Of a stretch of 13,393 bases of DNA, positions 1 through 7,557 are shown piece by piece. Within the stretch, counting starts at the first letter, position 1, and every line of letters begins with the position of its first letter. The stretch covers positions 1 to 13,393 of the forward strand of contig SKOM01000016.1 in NCBI GenBank assembly GCA_007120095.1, written 5' to 3'. The notes beneath the pieces are model-generated. The model searched no databases. It was not told the origin of the DNA and saw only the letters and a list, made by a program, of their open reading frames with translations. Made by a program: the position numbers and the translations under genes. Origin of the DNA: Candidatus Competibacteraceae bacterium. Its GTDB lineage: Bacteria > Pseudomonadota > Gammaproteobacteria > Competibacterales > Competibacteraceae.

Positions 1-1686
<1,686 letters not shown>

Positions 1687-1813
1687 ATCGTGGAAGGGGA
1701 GGGCATCAATCTAGACAGTCACCAGTGTTTCACACCTTAGCCGGAGCCGGAGCGCAGGTTTCAGCGACTTGTGGGTGATCGAGGGAGCAAACAACAGATG
1801 TAATCGTTCAGAA

Positions 1814-1841
1814 CCCTCTCCCCCATTTATGGGGGAGAGGG
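1814..1841. repeat. Perfect GC-rich palindrome (REP-like or intergenic hairpin)
   Basis: An 11-bp arm CCCTCTCCCCC and its exact complement GGGGGAGAGGG flank a six-base loop ATTTAT. It sits between the convergent ends of treZ and the barrel gene. Neither strand has a T-run after the stem, so it is not a canonical intrinsic terminator, though it could protect mRNA 3' ends or stop transcription weakly. Palindromes of the CCCTCTCCC/GGGAGAGGG kind are recurrent intergenic repeats in many gammaproteobacteria; whether this genome has more copies cannot be judged here. The rest of 1687-1881 shows only a short GCCGGA tandem near 1741 and no gene. Confidence 0.6.
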
Positions 1842-1881
1842 AGCTTAAGGCGGGGGGGTGAACGCTTACCAACAGATAAGG

Positions 1882-2952
1882 CTACTGCACGTTGGTTTGG
1901 CGCAATGCTCCCGGCAACCATGGGGCGTCCAGCGGACTGCGACCGGGTACATTCTCGAACTGAAACTCCAGGGTGAACATCGCCCGCCAGGTGCTTTCAC
2001 GGCCGCGGCCCCGGCGATCCGTCCAAGCATGTTCCGGTTGGATTTCGTAGAATAACCAAGGGCGCATAAAGGTGCTGCGAAAGCGAGCGTTAACATAGTA
2101 TTCTTCAAGCTGATAATCGGGGCGGGTATCGCCGAACAGCCCGGTTTCCAGGCGTACCGCCCGTGAGCGGGTCATTTGGTGGAACAGAGTTAGACTGGAA
2201 TCCCATTCCACGCCATTGCTGGTTTCCGAGAAAGTACCACCGCCGCTCCAGCGCAGCATAGTGTCCTGACTGAGCAAGCGTTCCCAATCGACCCGAGTGC
2301 GAGTGCCGACGCCATCATCGCGTTCCCAAAACAGGGTTTGCGTCCAGCGGACTTGGGTGTCTTCCGCCACTGGCCAAGTGTAGCGATAACGACCGGCGAC
2401 AAATGGGGTAATCGGAAAGCGGGCGAGAAAACCGCCTTCAACACTGTACTGGCCAAATTCATCGTCACTGATAATATAGCGCAAACCCAATTGAGTGGTG
2501 GACAGACTGGCGTCCTCACGCCGCGAAGGCTCGCCGAATTCACCGCGGATATCTTCGTCGCGGCTGACCAGCAGTCGCAGCCGTTCAGAAAAACGCGGCA
2601 GCCGCACATTGGCAAATACCCGCGCTCGGTAGCGGGTACCTTCGCCCTCACCCCAGCGGATTTCATTACGCCAGCGAAAGAATGTGTAGACGGGGGTTTC
2701 CTCATCGGCGCGGGGATCGCCAAAAAAGCCGTCAAACCAGGCCGCCGGTTCGCATAAACGGCGGTTCATATACGCATGGGAACGATCCAGCCAGCTCTCC
2801 GGGCGACCCTCGGGATCGCGGCAGGATAGGGCGATCACATTGATAGGTTCAACCGCAAGCTCGGGTAGCGCAGCGTCCTGGTCATCGTCAGCTTGGGCTG
2901 TCACAGTGGCAAATACCACTAAAGCGGCAATCACAATAGGGCGGCGTATCAT
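1882..2952 (-). CDS. Predicted outer-membrane beta-barrel protein, unknown function
   Basis: I do not recognise a named family. The 356-residue product begins with a clear signal peptide (MIRR, then a hydrophobic stretch, ending VTAQA before DDDQD). Residues about 40-85 form a conserved-looking leader with two Cys (LSCRDPEG and NRRLCEP) and a WFDGFFGD motif. From about residue 90 to the end the chain alternates short polar and aromatic strands rich in Trp, Tyr, Arg and Phe with charged turns (for example RARVFANVRLP, GRYRYTWPV, RWTQTLFWE), the pattern of a transmembrane beta-barrel. It lacks the catalytic motif of phospholipase A1. There is no strong ribosome site before the ATG at 2952, but the signal peptide fixes the start. 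It is transcribed away from tadA, with 71 bp between start codons. Localisation is likely; function is unknown. Confidence 0.75.
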   Translation of the reverse strand: MIRRPIVIAALVVFATVTAQADDDQDAALPELAVEPINVIALSCRDPEGRPESWLDRSHAYMNRRLCEPAAWFDGFFGDPRADEETPVYTFFRWRNEIRWGEGEGTRYRARVFANVRLPRFSERLRLLVSRDEDIRGEFGEPSRREDASLSTTQLGLRYIISDDEFGQYSVEGGFLARFPITPFVAGRYRYTWPVAEDTQVRWTQTLFWERDDGVGTRTRVDWERLLSQDTMLRWSGGGTFSETSNGVEWDSSLTLFHQMTRSRAVRLETGLFGDTRPDYQLEEYYVNARFRSTFMRPWLFYEIQPEHAWTDRRGRGRESTWRAMFTLEFQFENVPGRSPLDAPWLPGALRQTNVQ

Positions 2953-2972
2953 GGGCGGTGCTCGTCAATGTT

Positions 2973-3000
2973 TTGTTAGGTTGAAAGGTGGCATACTATA
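2973..3000 (+). promoter_or_regulatory. Probable overlapping divergent promoter region, tadA / barrel gene
   Basis: The 71 bp between the two divergent start codons contain ATACTATA at 2993-3000. Read on the plus strand it gives TACTAT (2994-2999), 15 bp after TTGTTA (2973-2978). Read on the minus strand it gives TATAGT, five of six matches to a -10 box, about 43 bp before the barrel gene start. Because this -10 would lie downstream of the GTG at 2988, it argues against that codon as the tadA start. Spacing is not ideal on either strand, so this is a weak call. Confidence 0.3.
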
Positions 3001-3023
3001 GCGGCAGTGGGGGGAAAAAAAAT

Positions 3024-3521
3024 ATGGGTTTAGCCGCACTAGAAAAAAATAAAGTTTGCCTACCAGATCAATATTGGATGCGTCTGGCCTTACAGTTGGC
3101 TCACCATGCGGCTGTCCACCGGGAAGTTCCGGTCGGCGCGCTGTTGATTGCTCCGCAGCGTCCGGTCGGACGACAGTTACTGGCTCAAGGCTGGAATCAA
3201 CCGGTCAGCACCTGTGATCCCACGGCGCATGCGGAAATCGTCGCCCTGCGTCAGGCGGCTCGGGACGGTGGTAATTACCGTTTAATGGGCAGTACCTTAT
3301 ACGTCACCTTAGAACCTTGCGCCATGTGCGCCGGAGCGCTGGTGCAAGCGCGGGTAGCGCGGGTGGTGTATGGGGCGGGGGATTCACGTAACGGAGCCTG
3401 TGGCTCGGTGTTCGATGTGTTACGCAACCCCGGGTTAAATCATCAGGCGCAGATCACCGGTGGAGTATTGGCCGCAGAATGCGCCGAGCTGTTGCGACGG
3501 TTTTTTCGCGCTCGGCGCTGA
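3024..3521 (+). CDS. tadA: tRNA-specific adenosine-34 deaminase
   Basis: TadA deaminates adenosine 34 to inosine in the tRNA-Arg(ACG) anticodon, allowing decoding of CGN codons, and is essential in most bacteria. The 165-residue product has the zinc-dependent deaminase signatures: HAE at 69-71 (zinc ligand His69, proton-shuttle Glu71) and PCAMC at 98-102 (zinc ligands Cys99 and Cys102). EVPVGA, NYRL and ATLYVTLEPC-like segments (here STLYVTLEPC) match bacterial TadA closely, as does the C-terminal LLRRFFRARR helix. The frame is open upstream to a GTG at 2988, but that start lies in the likely promoter and adds an untypical leader. The ATG at 3024 follows a G-run (3009-3014) with nine bases between and gives the normal N-terminus. 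The gene ends 12 bp from the convergent uspA gene. Confidence 0.93.
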   Translation: MGLAALEKNKVCLPDQYWMRLALQLAHHAAVHREVPVGALLIAPQRPVGRQLLAQGWNQPVSTCDPTAHAEIVALRQAARDGGNYRLMGSTLYVTLEPCAMCAGALVQARVARVVYGAGDSRNGACGSVFDVLRNPGLNHQAQITGGVLAAECAELLRRFFRARR

Positions 3522-3533
3522 GTGCTGGCATCG

Positions 3534-3977
3534 CTACTTGACTGTGATACAGGTGCAATGAGCCAATCCGGCGACCTTATGCGAGACGCTGCCCAGCAAA
3601 AAGCCGCTGACATCCCCGAGACCGCGACTGCCCATAACGATGGTATCGACTTGCAGTTTTTTGGCCTCCTCGATAATCGTCCGTGCCGGCGGCCCTCGCT
3701 TGATGCGGGTTTCAAGATGAGTGAAACCGCGATTGCGGGCATGGTTAGCCGCTGATTCAATGATTTCTGCCGCAAATTCGTGCAAGGCTTCGTCGGGGGT
3801 GTCCAGGTGCTGGTACGAGCGCACCAATGACAGCGAGCTTTCGATATAAGAGTGGTGCTTATAAACGCTCAGCAAAATCAACTCGGAGTCGAAATGGTTG
3901 GCCATATCGATGGCAAAATCCAAGGCGCGGATTGCGTTATCGGAACCATCAATGGCCACCAGCAGTTTTTTTAACAT
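3534..3977 (-). CDS. teaD: Universal stress protein, TeaD-type TRAP accessory regulator
   Basis: Small cytoplasmic UspA-family ATP-binding protein. In Halomonas elongata TeaD is encoded with the ectoine transporter TeaABC and dampens its uptake. This 147-residue product has the same length. It shows the ATP-binding pattern VAIDGS at 7-12 and the G-2X-G-9X-G-S motif at 116-130 (GSRG, then GS). The segment KHHSYIESSLSLVR and the tail VAGLAHC resemble H. elongata TeaD as I recall it, more than a generic UspA. The ATG at 3977 follows GGAGG with six bases between. It is the last gene of the ehuB-like/teaB/teaC/teaD operon, starting 14 bp after the dctM stop. No intrinsic terminator is visible between it and the convergent tadA. 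The TeaD role is inferred from similarity and position. Confidence 0.88.
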   Translation of the reverse strand: MLKKLLVAIDGSDNAIRALDFAIDMANHFDSELILLSVYKHHSYIESSLSLVRSYQHLDTPDEALHEFAAEIIESAANHARNRGFTHLETRIKRGPPARTIIEEAKKLQVDTIVMGSRGLGDVSGFLLGSVSHKVAGLAHCTCITVK

Positions 3978-3991
3978 GGTTAGCCTCCGTA

Positions 3992-5272
3992 TCAGTTAAA
4001 TGCCAGGCCAGGCAGGAATAAGGCGATCTGCGGGAACAGAATCAGTAACACTGAGGCCAGCAGCAGCATGAAAATAAACGGCGGTGTGCCGCGGATGACA
4101 TCCAGATACGGTCGTTTGAAAATAGCGATGGCCGTAAATATATCGCAACCAAACGGTGGGGTGGCCGAACCAATGGCCACCTGCAACACAATAACCGTAC
4201 CGACCAGTACTGGATCGAGACCTACGCCCTGCACAATCGGGGCGAAAATCGGCACAAACACCAGGATCACCACAATCGGGTCAACAAACATACAGCCGAT
4301 GAAAAACGCAATGGCAATCGCGATCAGTACGGTGGTCGGTCCGGCCACATCCAGTCCGAGTGCGCCGATGATTTCCTGGGGGATGCGGGCAAAGGAGATG
4401 GTCCATGAAAACGCGGCTCCTGCAGCGACCAGGATAAACACCACGGCGGTGATTAAACCCGTAGAGCGGGCAATCTCGATGAGCTCCCGTGGTTTGATCG
4501 AGCGGAAAATAATCACTTCCAGAATAACCGCATAGAGGACACACACCGACGCGGCTTCAGTGGGGCTGAAAATGCCGCCGTAGATCCCCCCGACCACGAT
4601 GACCGGAAACCCCAGCGGCCAAAGCGCCCGCACAGTGGCGTGACCTCGTTGACGCCAGGTGGCTTTCTCTAAAGTAGGGATATCGTGATAACGGGCATAA
4701 AGGTATGAATACGTGCAAAACATCGCTAGGATTAATAAACCGGGGCCGATACCGGCTATGAATAACTCCGCAATTGAAGTGCCTGAGATCACGCCGTAGA
4801 TAATCATGCCAATGGAAGGCGGAATCAGGAAGGCAATGTCACTGGCATTGATGGCCAACGCCATGGTGAAGGAATCTTTATAACCGGCCTTCAGCATCTT
4901 GGGCCGCAAGGGACTACCGATAGCGACGACCGTCGCCTGAGTCGAGCCGGATACGGCTCCAAACAGTGTGCAGGTAGTGGCTGTAGTGATGGCCAGCCCG
5001 CCGCGTACATGACCCACAAAGCGCATGACTAAATCCAGCAGGCGATTAGCCGAATGGCCTTTAGTGATAATATCAGCGGCGAGAATGAACATTGGCACCG
5101 CGATCAGTGCCGCCGGCTGGATGCCGCCAATCATCTGCTGGATAATAATCTCCGGACGCATTCCGCTAAAGAAAAAGAAAAATCCCAGCACTACAGCGGC
5201 AATTAACGGGATCATCATGGGAAAGCCCAGCAGCAGCAGGACGATCATGGTGGTTACCATTAAGGTGGTCAT
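3992..5272 (-). CDS. teaC: TRAP transporter large permease (DctM/TeaC type)
   Basis: This is the main membrane subunit of a TRAP importer, which uses the sodium gradient to bring in solute delivered by a periplasmic receptor. The 426-residue length is normal for DctM. About a dozen hydrophobic segments run through the whole chain, starting with MIVLLLLGFPMMIPLIAAVV. Typical DctM stretches are visible, such as VPMFILAADI, GAVSGSTQATVVAIG and IGSATPPFG. The frame is open further upstream to 5359, but that would overlap dctQ by more than 70 bases. The ATG at 5272 is chosen because a full GGAGG lies eight bases before it, just after the dctQ stop (13-bp gap). Ectoine specificity is inferred from teaD downstream and the teaA-like receptor nearby. 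Confidence 0.9.
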   Translation of the reverse strand: MTTLMVTTMIVLLLLGFPMMIPLIAAVVLGFFFFFSGMRPEIIIQQMIGGIQPAALIAVPMFILAADIITKGHSANRLLDLVMRFVGHVRGGLAITTATTCTLFGAVSGSTQATVVAIGSPLRPKMLKAGYKDSFTMALAINASDIAFLIPPSIGMIIYGVISGTSIAELFIAGIGPGLLILAMFCTYSYLYARYHDIPTLEKATWRQRGHATVRALWPLGFPVIVVGGIYGGIFSPTEAASVCVLYAVILEVIIFRSIKPRELIEIARSTGLITAVVFILVAAGAAFSWTISFARIPQEIIGALGLDVAGPTTVLIAIAIAFFIGCMFVDPIVVILVFVPIFAPIVQGVGLDPVLVGTVIVLQVAIGSATPPFGCDIFTAIAIFKRPYLDVIRGTPPFIFMLLLASVLLILFPQIALFLPGLAFN

Positions 5273-5285
5273 GGTACGTCCTCCG

Positions 5286-5867
5286 TTATAAGGACTTCGG
5301 TGGTTCGGGAGAATCAGCCTCCTCGTAGACATCCACCTGTTCCCAGGAGATGTACACATCGGGGGCAGTCAGATTGCGCACTACGGTGAGCCAATATTGG
5401 ATGCCGGTGATCGCAAAACCCACGGGAATCCATAGATAGGTTAAATACAAAGGGACTTGCAGCGCCGGGGTGACCCGACCGAGTCGAGCGACCCGTTCTA
5501 CATATAAATAGGAGTAATAAGCGAGTAAAAACATAAAGGCACCCGTGACAGCGGCGATCAGGATCATCAGGATCTTTTTGCCGCGATCTCCGAGCTGATC
5601 ATAAAACGCCGACATACGGATATGTCGTCCTTTACGTGCCGCATAGCCCAGGCCCACAAAGGTGATCAACACAATCAAAAATCGATTGAGCTCCTCAGAG
5701 AAATACAGGCTCTGATTAAATACAAACCGCCCAACTACATTAGTAATTGAGTTAACCGCCATTAAAATCACCCCCCAAGCCAGCACAAAGGCTTCGAAGC
5801 GGGCGATACCCGCGTCGGCGATGTTCAACGAGCGAATGAATAGGTTAGATTTACGGGTCTCGCCCAT
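5286..5867 (-). CDS. teaB: TRAP transporter small permease (DctQ/TeaB type)
   Basis: Small membrane subunit that pairs with the DctM protein to form the TRAP permease. The 193-residue product has four predicted membrane segments: FVLAWGVILMAVNSITNVV, FLIVLITFVGLGYAA, ILMILIAAVTGAFMFLLAYY and LYLTYLWIPVGFAITGIQYW. Between the first two is the conserved-type FSEELNRF stretch, and after the second the KGRHIRM motif common in DctQ proteins. A TTG at 5873 is in frame two codons earlier, but the GAGGA sequence is only three bases before it and nine bases before the ATG at 5867, so the ATG is preferred. The acidic C-terminal tail (VDVYEEADSPEPPKSL) is cytoplasmic. It starts 33 bp after the ehuB-like gene and is 13 bp from dctM, so the genes are co-transcribed. 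Confidence 0.9.
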   Translation of the reverse strand: MGETRKSNLFIRSLNIADAGIARFEAFVLAWGVILMAVNSITNVVGRFVFNQSLYFSEELNRFLIVLITFVGLGYAARKGRHIRMSAFYDQLGDRGKKILMILIAAVTGAFMFLLAYYSYLYVERVARLGRVTPALQVPLYLTYLWIPVGFAITGIQYWLTVVRNLTAPDVYISWEQVDVYEEADSPEPPKSL

Positions 5868-5900
5868 GGGCAATAATCCTCTAACGGCGTCACAGTGGAT

Positions 5901-6776
5901 TCAAGGGGCACACAGATCGATGCTATCACGATCCGGCTGCATATCGGGTCTGAAACCGAAGGGTTCGACGATGGCCCAGTGTTCATCGGAACCGATAAAT
6001 TCGGCTAATTCAGCATCAAATGCATCGACCAAATCCTGGTCTTGGAGACGGAAGGCGAAAGCACCATAGCCGCGCACGAGCTGGCCGTCGAACTCGGGGA
6101 AAAACTGTTCGGTAGCGGCCAAATCGCTGTGTTCTTCAACCAGGTTAGCGGCAGTCAGAGCCGTCATGCCGATGGCGTCGATCTCGCCCGAGCGCAAGGC
6201 CTCGATAGCTGTGGGATAATCAGGGTAGAGCAGTGCTCGATGAGCCGGGGTGCCCGTAACCAACGCATAATTATATTGTACGGCACCCACCATCAAGCCC
6301 ACTCGGACGGCTTCATTGTCAGCGATACTCCAGTAGTCATGGATTTCCAGGGGATTATCAGCATGAACGACAAAAGCTTCGCCAATCACATAGGTGGGAT
6401 TGCTAAATGCGACTTCGCGGCAGCGTTCCGGGGTGATGAACATACCGGCCGCCACAATATCAAATTCATTGTTTTTCAATCCGCTGATTAAGGAGCCAAA
6501 GTCGGTGTTGACCCATTCAATAACATGATCAGGCGCAATGCGTTCCAGTACGACACGGGCGATTTCCGGCGCTTCGCCGGTAATTGTGCCTGTGGCATCG
6601 ATATAACCAAACGGGGCTTCGTTGGCGATGGCCAGCATTAGGGGCTCGCCCTGCTGAAGACGTTCCAAGGTCTGGCCTTCAGCGAATGCCAGACCACTCG
6701 ATAGACTGCTTAAACTGTACAAAATGCAAACGAAAAAAAAAGGAAATCCGGTGGTATGCGAACGTGGCGATGACAT
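5901..6776 (-). CDS. ehuB: EhuB-like ectoine-type ABC receptor, first gene of a TRAP operon
   Basis: Periplasmic solute-binding protein of the amino-acid ABC family (SBP_bac_3), closest to EhuB, the ectoine/hydroxyectoine receptor of Sinorhizobium. The 291-residue precursor has a signal peptide with likely cleavage after AFA at residue 32. EhuB ligand residues, as I recall them (Glu21, Phe24, Tyr60, Phe80, Arg85 of the mature protein), line up with Glu53, Phe56, Phe93, Phe113 and Arg118, the only change being Tyr to Phe. The PERC cysteine and a C-terminal Cys (DLCAP) match the EhuB cysteine pair. The frame is open up to 6878, but the ATG at 6776 is preceded by GAGGGG and gives the normal signal peptide. 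No ABC permease or ATPase of this type is present; the next genes are TRAP permeases. It is transcribed from the divergent region shared with the Lrp-like gene. Partner and exact ligand are inference. Confidence 0.85.
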   Translation of the reverse strand: MSSPRSHTTGFPFFFVCILYSLSSLSSGLAFAEGQTLERLQQGEPLMLAIANEAPFGYIDATGTITGEAPEIARVVLERIAPDHVIEWVNTDFGSLISGLKNNEFDIVAAGMFITPERCREVAFSNPTYVIGEAFVVHADNPLEIHDYWSIADNEAVRVGLMVGAVQYNYALVTGTPAHRALLYPDYPTAIEALRSGEIDAIGMTALTAANLVEEHSDLAATEQFFPEFDGQLVRGYGAFAFRLQDQDLVDAFDAELAEFIGSDEHWAIVEPFGFRPDMQPDRDSIDLCAP

Positions 6777-6810
6777 AGAATCCCCTCGGTAAAATAAGCT
6801 ATGCCGAATA

Positions 6811-6842
6811 AAGCTAGCAGCGATGCGACAATAGAATGTCAG
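6811..6842 (-). promoter_or_regulatory. Candidate promoter of the ehuB-teaBCD operon
   Basis: On the minus strand CTGACA (-35-like, five of six, 6842-6837) is followed after 20 bp by TAGCTT (-10-like, 6816-6811). The latter is the end of the 11-mer ATCGCTGCTAG (6824-6814), which recurs at the same place in the teaA promoter. The predicted RNA start is near 6804, leaving about 28 bases of leader including GAGGGG. The 20-bp spacing is longer than the sigma-70 optimum. The call rests on the matching layout at teaA rather than on a good consensus score. Confidence 0.45.
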
Positions 6843-6857
6843 ATTTAAAGCCATATT

Positions 6858-6874
6858 GCCGAAATAATATCGGC
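6858..6874. promoter_or_regulatory. Palindromic operator candidate, ehuB/lrp intergenic region
   Basis: GCCGAAATAATATCGGC is a near-perfect palindrome (seven of eight pairs). It shares 14 of 17 bases with the site at 7412-7428. Its centre lies about 62 bp before the predicted ehuB RNA start, an activator-like position. It also lies about 42 bp before the regulator's likely ATG at 6908, where it could block or control the regulator's own promoter. Lrp/AsnC proteins bind palindromes of about this length. Assignment to the adjacent regulator is inference. Confidence 0.5.
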
Positions 6875-6907
6875 GCAACAGATGAATCGTTGGAAATCCA
6901 TGACGTT

Positions 6908-7411
6908 ATGAAACTTGACAGCTATGACCTGAATATTCTTCTGGCGCTACAGCGTGAAGGCCGAATGACCAAGCTCAAATTGGCCGAATTGATTAATCTC
7001 TCGCCAAGCGCTTGCTGGGAACGCCTGCTGCGTTTGGAACAAAGCGGGATTATTCGCGGTTATCATGCGGAGATTGATCTTGATCGTTTGGTTAAGACCA
7101 TCACTGTGTTGGTCGAGCTGACCCTGAAGCATCATCGCGCTTACGATTTCAACCGCTTTGAGCAAGCGGTTCGTGCCCAGCCCTAAGTGGTGGAATGTCT
7201 CGCTACCGGTGGTGGTATCGACTATCTACTCAAAATAGTGACCCACGACATTGAGAGTTACCAGAGTTTAATGGATCGCTGGCTGGCGGACGACATCGGT
7301 ATTGAGCGTTACTTTACCTATATTGTGACCAAACCTGTTAAGCAAGCGGCTGGTTTTCCTATTGATATCTTGCTCGATGCGGGTGCAGGTGACTCTGCGG
7401 TTCGCGATTAA
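6908..7411 (+). pseudogene. Lrp/AsnC-family regulator (DoeX-like) interrupted by in-frame TAA
   Basis: Lrp/AsnC regulators have an N-terminal helix-turn-helix and a C-terminal effector (RAM) domain. Residues 1-92 hold the helix-turn-helix, with recognition helix near SPSACWERLLRLE. A TAA at 7184-7186 then interrupts the same frame, which continues from 7187 as VVECLATGGGIDYLLKIV to FTYIVTKPVK, the normal RAM domain, ending at 7411. Relatives carry PEVVEC at the break, so a single GAA-to-TAA change explains it. Together the parts make a full-length family member of about 166 residues. The ORF is open from an ATG at 6836, but starting at MKLDSYD (6908) fits the family and leaves the palindrome outside the gene. 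Similarity and location suggest DoeX, the ectoine-responsive regulator of Halomonas. A GTG follows the stop directly, but there is no ribosome site for it. Dead gene, split gene and sequencing error all remain possible. Confidence 0.75.
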
Positions 7412-7428
7412 GCCGAAATATTTTCGGT
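7412..7428. promoter_or_regulatory. Palindromic operator candidate upstream of teaA
   Basis: GCCGAAATATTTTCGGT contains the perfect inverted repeat CCGAAA-TAT-TTTCGG (7413-7427) and begins directly after the regulator's final TAA. It matches the site at 6858-6874 at 14 of 17 positions. Its centre is 50 bp before the predicted teaA -10 box, exactly the distance seen on the ehuB side. This is best read as a binding site for the neighbouring Lrp/AsnC-type regulator or a paralogue, acting as an activator. Confidence 0.55.
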
Positions 7429-7443
7429 ATATCCGCTGTATAT

Positions 7444-7475
7444 TAGACAATCTTTCAGCCCATCGCTGCTAGGCT
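7444..7475 (+). promoter_or_regulatory. Candidate teaA promoter with sigma-S-like extended -10
   Basis: TAGACA (7444-7449, -35-like) and TAGGCT (7470-7475, -10-like) are 20 bp apart. The -10 sits within GCTAGGCTTAA (7468-7478), which matches ten of eleven positions of the sigma-S consensus KCTAYRCTTAA as I recall it. Osmotic stress genes are often sigma-S dependent and tolerate poor -35 spacing. The preceding ATCGCTGCTAG (7462-7472) is identical to the ehuB promoter 11-mer. The RNA would start near 7482, giving a leader of about 75 bases. Consensus matching was done by eye. Confidence 0.5.
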
Positions 7476-7557
7476 TAAAGGCCATGACGCCCTGTAGACA
7501 CAGACTCGTCTATCAGAGCGGCTTTGCCACAGATTCCCATACCTAGGAGGCAATACG

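Noticed and set aside
2988..3023. GTG at 2988 as the tadA start, adding twelve residues
   Set aside because: It overlaps the likely promoter and gives an untypical N-terminus; the ATG at 3024 has a purine-rich site at proper distance.
3508..3525. Hairpin GCGCTC/GAGTGC at the end of tadA as a terminator
   Set aside because: Only six pairs with one wobble, and the T-run lies before the stem on the plus strand and reads as A on the minus strand.
4068..4535. Long plus-strand ORF opposite the TRAP large permease
   Set aside because: It is the antisense shadow of a hydrophobic gene, with Thr/Ile-rich low-complexity translation and no recognisable domain.
5273..5359. N-terminal extension of the TRAP large permease to 5359
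   Set aside because: It would overlap dctQ extensively, is not hydrophobic, and the ATG at 5272 has a perfect GGAGG.
7187..7411. Independent small gene starting at the GTG after the regulator's stop
   Set aside because: No ribosome site is present and the product is exactly the missing C-terminal domain, so it is treated as part of the interrupted gene; coupled restart cannot be excluded.
7495..7512. Inverted repeat TAGAC/GTCTA in the teaA leader as a regulatory hairpin
   Set aside because: Five-base arms with an eight-base loop are too weak, and it resembles no known riboswitch.
7484..7546. 20-codon leader ORF before teaA, ending in TAG that overlaps the AGGAGG ribosome site
   Set aside because: Its ATG lies about two bases from the predicted RNA start and has no usable ribosome site; an ORF this short is expected by chance.
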